Source of the DNA: Tuberibacillus sp. Marseille-P3662
GTDB lineage: Bacteria > Bacillota > Bacilli > Bacillales > Sporolactobacillaceae
Direction of reading: 5' to 3'
DNA length: 64,000 nt
Assembly: GCF_900178005.1 (NCBI RefSeq)
Contig: NZ_FXBS01000002.1
Location: forward strand, 62,001-126,000
In this document: positions 60,525 through 64,000 of the stretch, one piece after another
Layout of the letters: each line of letters opens with the position of its first letter
Numbering within the stretch: the stretch's first letter is position 1
Translations under genes and position numbers: made by a program
The notes under the pieces: generated by a model
What the model was told of the DNA's origin: nothing
Databases searched by the model: none
Seen by the model: the letters and a program-made list of their open reading frames with translations, nothing else

Positions 60525-61310
60525 CTACTTCCCTTTAAAGACAGGTTCGCGCTTTTCTTGGAAAGCTTGCATACCCTCCATGGCATCCTTCGTTCCGAAA
60601 CACAATTGAATTGAATTATATTCTTGTTTTAAAAGGGTTGTAAGATCTGCGTCCGGGCTTGAAGCTAGCAGTCGTTTCGAAAGGGTCAGCGCAATGGGCG
60701 GGCCGCTTGCCAATTCATGAGCAAATGCTCTTACCCGTTCATGAAAATCCTCATTAGGAAAGACCTCGTTAACTAATCCCATGTGTTCAGCTTCATCTGG
60801 ATATACATCATGTCCCATGAAGATCATTTCAGCAGCCTTTACCTGACCGACACGTCGTGGTAAAAAGTAACTCATTCCCGCATCGGGACATAGACCACGA
60901 CGCACGTAACCCGTTGTTACATGGGCACTTTCAGACATGAAAGATAAATCGCAAGCAAGCGCTAGTGATAGTCCTGCTCCGGCAGCAATACCATTAATTG
61001 CAGCAAGCACCGGCTTGTCACAGTGGACAATACTCAGGGCTTGCCGACCGACCCAGCCTAACTCATCCAATTGTTCATGCCGGGTATTGAACCTTTGATT
61101 TCCCTCTAAGTCAGTCAGATCAAGGCCTGCACAAAAACCACGTCCCTTACCAGTTATGACAACGACACGGACGTCATCATCCGCCGATGCCGCAGCCAGC
61201 GCCCGTTCTATTTGAAAACTCAGCTCATCATTAATGGCATTTAATCGCTCGGGACGATTAAGTGTAATGGTACGTACACCGTCTTGTGTATCAATAACAA
61301 GATGTTCCAT
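60525..61310 (-). CDS. Enoyl-CoA hydratase/isomerase family protein
   Basis: 261 residues, crotonase fold. ITLNRPERLNAINDEL, then GRGFCAGLDLTDLEG (oxyanion loop) and INGIAAGAGLSLALACDLSF are typical. The catalytic pair appears as Asp in RRGLCPDAGMSYFLPRRVG, as in PaaG/PaaB-like or 3-hydroxybutyryl-CoA types, in place of the double-Glu of FadB. The TAAATGA context precedes the ATG. Transcribed after the PaaI-type thioesterase, the likely fatty or aromatic acid degradation pathway. Confidence 0.88.
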   Translation of the reverse strand: MEHLVIDTQDGVRTITLNRPERLNAINDELSFQIERALAAASADDDVRVVVITGKGRGFCAGLDLTDLEGNQRFNTRHEQLDELGWVGRQALSIVHCDKPVLAAINGIAAGAGLSLALACDLSFMSESAHVTTGYVRRGLCPDAGMSYFLPRRVGQVKAAEMIFMGHDVYPDEAEHMGLVNEVFPNEDFHERVRAFAHELASGPPIALTLSKRLLASSPDADLTTLLKQEYNSIQLCFGTKDAMEGMQAFQEKREPVFKGK

Positions 61311-61331
61311 TCATTTACCCCCAATTATAAT
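61281..61331. repeat. Short duplicated sequence, copy A (5' end of the hydratase gene)
   Basis: About 50 bases around GTCTTGTGTATCAATAACAA and ACCCCCAATTATAATA, including the start of the hydratase gene. A near copy occurs at 61887-61935. Confidence 0.7.
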
Positions 61332-61406
61332 AGGTCATCTCGATTCAAACGATATGTGTCTTAAAACGCATATTCATTTCGATACATTTTTACCTTGTTA
61401 TCAGGC

Positions 61407-61862
61407 TTATCTGTTAGCAACAACTGCCATTGTGCAACGAGATATACAAATCAGTTTTTCATTTTCACCGGTTATTTTAATATCCCAGACCATTGAGGTT
61501 CGTCCTTTGTGAAAAGGGGTGGCGGTTGCTATAACCTCGCCATCGCTCTTACTACGAATATGGTTTGCATTGATTTCCATGCCAACCGGATGGCACTTTC
61601 GAAGATCAATGTTGATGGCAGTCGCCATGGATGCTACTGTTTCCGCCAGAGCAACAGATGCCCCGCCATGTAAAATACCAAACGGCTGTCTGGTTTTGGG
61701 GCCCACCGGCATCGTCATAACCACCCGGTCTTGCGTAAGTTCCACATAGTCCATTTCGAGTTCCCCAATTAAAGTGTTTTCGCTTTGGGAACGTAATTGT
61801 TCAATCAAAGACTCCTTATCTTCTACACCATACAAAGTTAATACTTCTTGAGAAACGATCAT
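61407..61862 (-). CDS. Hotdog-fold thioesterase, PaaI type
   Basis: 151 residues. The active-site segment is PFGILHGGASVALAETVASM with the Gly-rich turn and the Asp/Glu nucleophile, followed by GMEINANHIRSKSDGEVIAT. These enzymes release acyl- or hydroxyphenylacetyl-CoA products. GGAGGCATAGTGGA precedes the ATG. It lies between FadH-like and enoyl-CoA hydratase genes in one direction, suggesting an acyl-CoA catabolic operon. Confidence 0.88.
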   Translation of the reverse strand: MIVSQEVLTLYGVEDKESLIEQLRSQSENTLIGELEMDYVELTQDRVVMTMPVGPKTRQPFGILHGGASVALAETVASMATAINIDLRKCHPVGMEINANHIRSKSDGEVIATATPFHKGRTSMVWDIKITGENEKLICISRCTMAVVANR

Positions 61863-61886
61863 TCCACTATGCCTCCTTTAGTCCGC

Positions 61887-61935
61887 CGTCTTGTATCAAT
61901 AACAAACGATCCATTCACTTGCCCCCAATTATAAA
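61887..61935. repeat. Short duplicated sequence, copy B (between fadH and thioesterase)
   Basis: Matches 61281-61331 at about nine bases in ten, with one 2-base gap. On the minus strand it would encode MDRLLLIQDGG in place of MEHLVIDTQDG of the hydratase, then stops, so it looks like a leftover 5' end of a second copy. Confidence 0.7.
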
Positions 61936-62702
61936 TATCGGCTGTTTGCCAGCCACTGACCACCGTCAATCGTCATACAATCACCATTGATATACCGTGA
62001 CTCATTGGAAACAAGAAATGCAGCAGCGTCAGCAATATCATCTAGTTTGCCAACCTGACCCAGCGGATTTTGATCTTTGATTTTTTTGACAGCTTCTTCT
62101 GAAGCAAACAATTTCGCTGAGCCGCCTGTATTCTCAATGGGACCTGGTGCCATCGCATTGACACGTATGCCGTATCCACCCCACTCAACAGCTAGAGACT
62201 TTGTCAAAGCTAAAATCCCGCCTTTTGCTGCAGCAGAGTGAACAACACCAGGGGCACCCGTCCATGCATAGGTCGCCACCATATTAAGCATCACACCGCC
62301 CGTTTGTTGTTCGATCATATCCTTACCAACCGCCTGTGTACAGTTCCATGTGCCATTAAGACAAATGTCAATCACTGATTGCCACCCGTTCGGTGATAAA
62401 TCCTTGGCCGGACATATGAAATTACCTGCTGCATTGTTGACAAGAATGTCAATCGGGCCGAAGCACTCCTTAGCCTGTTCAACCATTTTGTTAACGCTTT
62501 CAATATTGCGAACATCCATAGCTACCGTGAGGACTTCTGCCCCCGCTTCTGCTTCAATCGCCTGTTTCGCTTCTGATAATTTATCTTCCCGACGACCTGT
62601 GATGACAACATTCGCCCCTTCCTTAGCAAATCGCATCGCCATTGCTTTGCCCATTCCGTTACTGCCACCTGTTACAATTGCCGTCTTCCCATTAAGACTC
62701 AT
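61929..62702 (-). CDS. fadH: 2,4-dienoyl-CoA reductase-like SDR (FadH/YkuF type)
   Basis: 257 residues. GGSNGMGKAMAMRFAKEGAN binds the cofactor, and VVITGRREDKL suggests NADP. NNAAGNFICPAKDLSPNGWQ is a hallmark of bacterial 2,4-dienoyl-CoA reductases, and the end has NGDCMTIDGGQWL. The enzyme reduces dienoyl-CoA during breakdown of unsaturated fatty acids. The ATG at 62702 follows AAAGGAG. The longer frame to 62780 crosses the FadR box and is rejected. Head of the three-gene acyl-CoA operon. Confidence 0.9.
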   Translation of the reverse strand: MSLNGKTAIVTGGSNGMGKAMAMRFAKEGANVVITGRREDKLSEAKQAIEAEAGAEVLTVAMDVRNIESVNKMVEQAKECFGPIDILVNNAAGNFICPAKDLSPNGWQSVIDICLNGTWNCTQAVGKDMIEQQTGGVMLNMVATYAWTGAPGVVHSAAAKGGILALTKSLAVEWGGYGIRVNAMAPGPIENTGGSAKLFASEEAVKKIKDQNPLGQVGKLDDIADAAAFLVSNESRYINGDCMTIDGGQWLANSRYL

Positions 62703-62724
62703 AGCTCTTGTCTCCTTTGCTAAC

Positions 62725-62742
62725 TGAATGAATAACCATTCA
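62725..62742. promoter_or_regulatory. FadR operator
   Basis: TGAATGAATAACCATTCA matches the Bacillus FadR consensus TGAATGAMTANTCATTCA with one mismatch, 22 bases before the fadH-like start. Confidence 0.8.
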
Positions 62743-62847
62743 GTATTTTCTTTTATTATAACATAGAAGCGCACACACAATTTTTGTTTCAGCTAAATAT
62801 TTAAAAATTTCTATATGAGTGACTGGGACAGAAGTATATTAGTCACA

Positions 62848-62887
62848 AAATAATCCGAACTTGTTTATTAATCAGTTCGGATTATTT
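62848..62887. terminator. Hairpin downstream of the aldo/keto reductase
   Basis: AAATAATCCGAACT and AGTTCGGATTATTT pair over 14 bases with a 12-base loop. On the minus strand TTTTGTG follows. Confidence 0.65.
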
Positions 62888-62889
62888 GT

Positions 62890-63170
62890 TAGCTATTCCC
62901 GTCATCGCTTCGTCAAAATTCGTCGCTTTCCGCGGGCCCGGCCTCAGCTAACTTGGTAAAGAAAACCCCCTTACCAAGAGGATCTTCGGCTCGTGCTCCT
63001 GCATCTTCAAGCCCATTCAGAGAAGCAAGATGCTTCGTCGCAGTCCAAAGAAGCTTATTCTAAGGCGTTTGTGCTGTTGCCGCAGGCATCTACGTATTTT
63101 GACGACGCTTAGAGGTTGCTTTCATATCTTATTGTTAGGCTTCCTGAGTATCCGGTTTAGATTTGTCCCA
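62890..63170 (-). repeat. Dispersed intergenic repeat element, degenerate second copy
   Basis: No gene. Contains TCGCTTTCCGCGGG (62923-62936), the inverse of the core at 50756-50769, plus GGTAAG/CTTACC-type dyads. Resembles the Bacillaceae intergenic repeat at 50590, partly decayed. Confidence 0.55.
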
Positions 63171-63175
63171 GCCTC

Positions 63176-64000
63176 CTACGAAAAGATATGATCGATCCGT
63201 TCAACATCCTCGTCGGAAAGTGAAATTTCTGCTGCCCTTAAGTTACTTGTCACTTGCTCGGGACGCTTCGCACCGGGGATAATCACATCGAGTGACGGTC
63301 GTGTGAAGTACCAAGCAAGCACAATATGAGCGACCTCTTCTCCTTTAGCATCTGCGATCTCACGAAGCTGGTCAACTTTCTTTAAGTTTTGTTTAAAAGT
63401 CTCCCCTTGAAATTCAGGTTTCTTCGCACGGAAATCGGAGAATTGAGTGTTTTCGTCATATTTTCCTGCTAATAGCCCGGATTCAAGAGGAAAGTAAGGA
63501 ATGAAGGTTATGTTCTCCTGCGATGTATATGGCAACAATTCCTGTTCAGCTTCCCGGTGCAAGAGATTATATTCTGATTGAAGTACATCGACATATCCAT
63601 CTTTGTTAGCTTCCTTCAACTGACTGATCGTAAAGTTAGAAACGCCAATGGAACGGATTTTCCCTTCATCCTTTAATTCTTTTAAAGCACCCACTGCTTC
63701 ATCTTTCGGCGTCTTATCATCTGGAAAATGAATATAGAATAAATCAATGTAATCAGTTTTTAGCCGTTTTAAACTACCCTCGACCGATTGCCTTAAAAAA
63801 GCTGGGGAGTTATCCATGACCGTGTCCTCGCCAACAAATTTATGCGCCCCTTTTGTTGCGAGGGCGATATCCTCTCTTCGATATTCAGACATCACTTCAC
63901 CGACAAGTTCCTCTGAACGTTCCGGCCCGTAGATGAACGCTGTATCGAGAAGGTTGATTCCCTGATCGAGCGCGGTTCGAACCACATTTCTCCCTTGTTC
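63176..64000 (-). CDS. Aldo/keto reductase, N-terminal part outside the window
   Basis: The frame is open to the window end, so the first residues are missing. 274 residues are visible. The catalytic set is complete: [18 protein letters not shown] (Asp and Tyr), LATKGAHK (Lys) and [11 protein letters not shown] (His). The NADP-binding end is [20 protein letters not shown]. YLxHxFPL... [20 protein letters not shown] fits the YhdN/IolS-like group. The substrate is not known. A repeat region lies downstream. Confidence 0.9.
   Translation of the reverse strand, partial: EQGRNVVRTALDQGINLLDTAFIYGPERSEELVGEVMSEYRREDIALATKGAHKFVGEDTVMDNSPAFLRQSVEGSLKRLKTDYIDLFYIHFPDDKTPKDEAVGALKELKDEGKIRSIGVSNFTISQLKEANKDGYVDVLQSEYNLLHREAEQELLPYTSQENITFIPYFPLESGLLAGKYDENTQFSDFRAKKPEFQGETFKQNLKKVDQLREIADAKGEEVAHIVLAWYFTRPSLDVIIPGAKRPEQVTSNLRAAEISLSDEDVERIDHIFS

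Noticed and set aside
62703-62780. Longer FadH start at 62780
   Set aside because: It would run through the FadR operator and lacks a site. AAAGGAG supports 62702.
1-64000. CRISPR arrays, transposases, integrases, phage genes, rRNA
   Set aside because: No regularly spaced repeats and no such proteins were seen on either strand.

Overview
The window reads as chromosome of a spore-forming, low-to-moderate GC member of the order Bacillales. The gene content resembles Bacillus (EcsAB, YfkAB-type radical SAM protein, AlaR/AlaT-like pair, FadH with a FadR box, T-box-controlled proC, YueD-like reductase, a LysM plus GH18 spore-lytic enzyme). Ribosome binding sites are strong GGAGG types and GTG and TTG starts are common. 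I cannot name a genus. I see no phage, insertion sequence, rRNA or CRISPR array. | Layout: 1-8.4 kb holds the end of a glycine-betaine-type binding protein, an ABC-F protein behind an attenuator-like leader, stress proteins, a UbiB-type kinase, T-box/proC and two DUF4183 spore-type proteins. 8.4-33.3 kb holds a betaine/choline (or ergothioneine) type ABC importer, peptide deformylase, ecsAB, a spore-lytic enzyme, yfkAB, an alaRT-like pair, several small unknowns, a DUF3100 transporter with an M20 hydrolase, a sulfolipid-type operon (sqdB, sqdX, gtrA) and a TetR-controlled SDR region. | 33.5-54.3 kb is the most notable part, a selenium region. It carries tRNA 2-selenouridine synthase (selU/mnmH), selA, selB, the selenocysteine tRNA (selC), a SenB-like glycosyltransferase and selD. 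Four genes are interrupted by an in-frame UGA placed at a redox position and followed, 14-25 nt later, by a hairpin of bacterial SECIS type: selD itself (GGUGCK), a SelW-family protein (CMQU), a TlpA-like/TPR protein (WURC) and a thioredoxin (WUPGC). Plain ORF calling truncates these genes or misses them. A fifth gene, a polysaccharide deacetylase in an apparent operon with a PhnDEC-type ABC importer, has UGA as codon 6 and an equally well-placed hairpin. It is a candidate for a new kind of selenoprotein. Selenophosphate made by SelD could therefore feed up to three routes here: selenocysteine, 2-selenouridine in tRNA, and a seleno-sugar via the SenB-like enzyme. | 54.5-64 kb holds an ABC-2 exporter, an ammonium channel with a coiled-coil neighbour, an APH-type kinase, a fatty-acid catabolic cluster (enoyl-CoA hydratase, PaaI-type thioesterase, FadH) with a FadR box, a dispersed-repeat region and the 5'-truncated end of an aldo/keto reductase. 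Starts were moved from the longest ORF to the best ribosome binding site where the sequence supports it.
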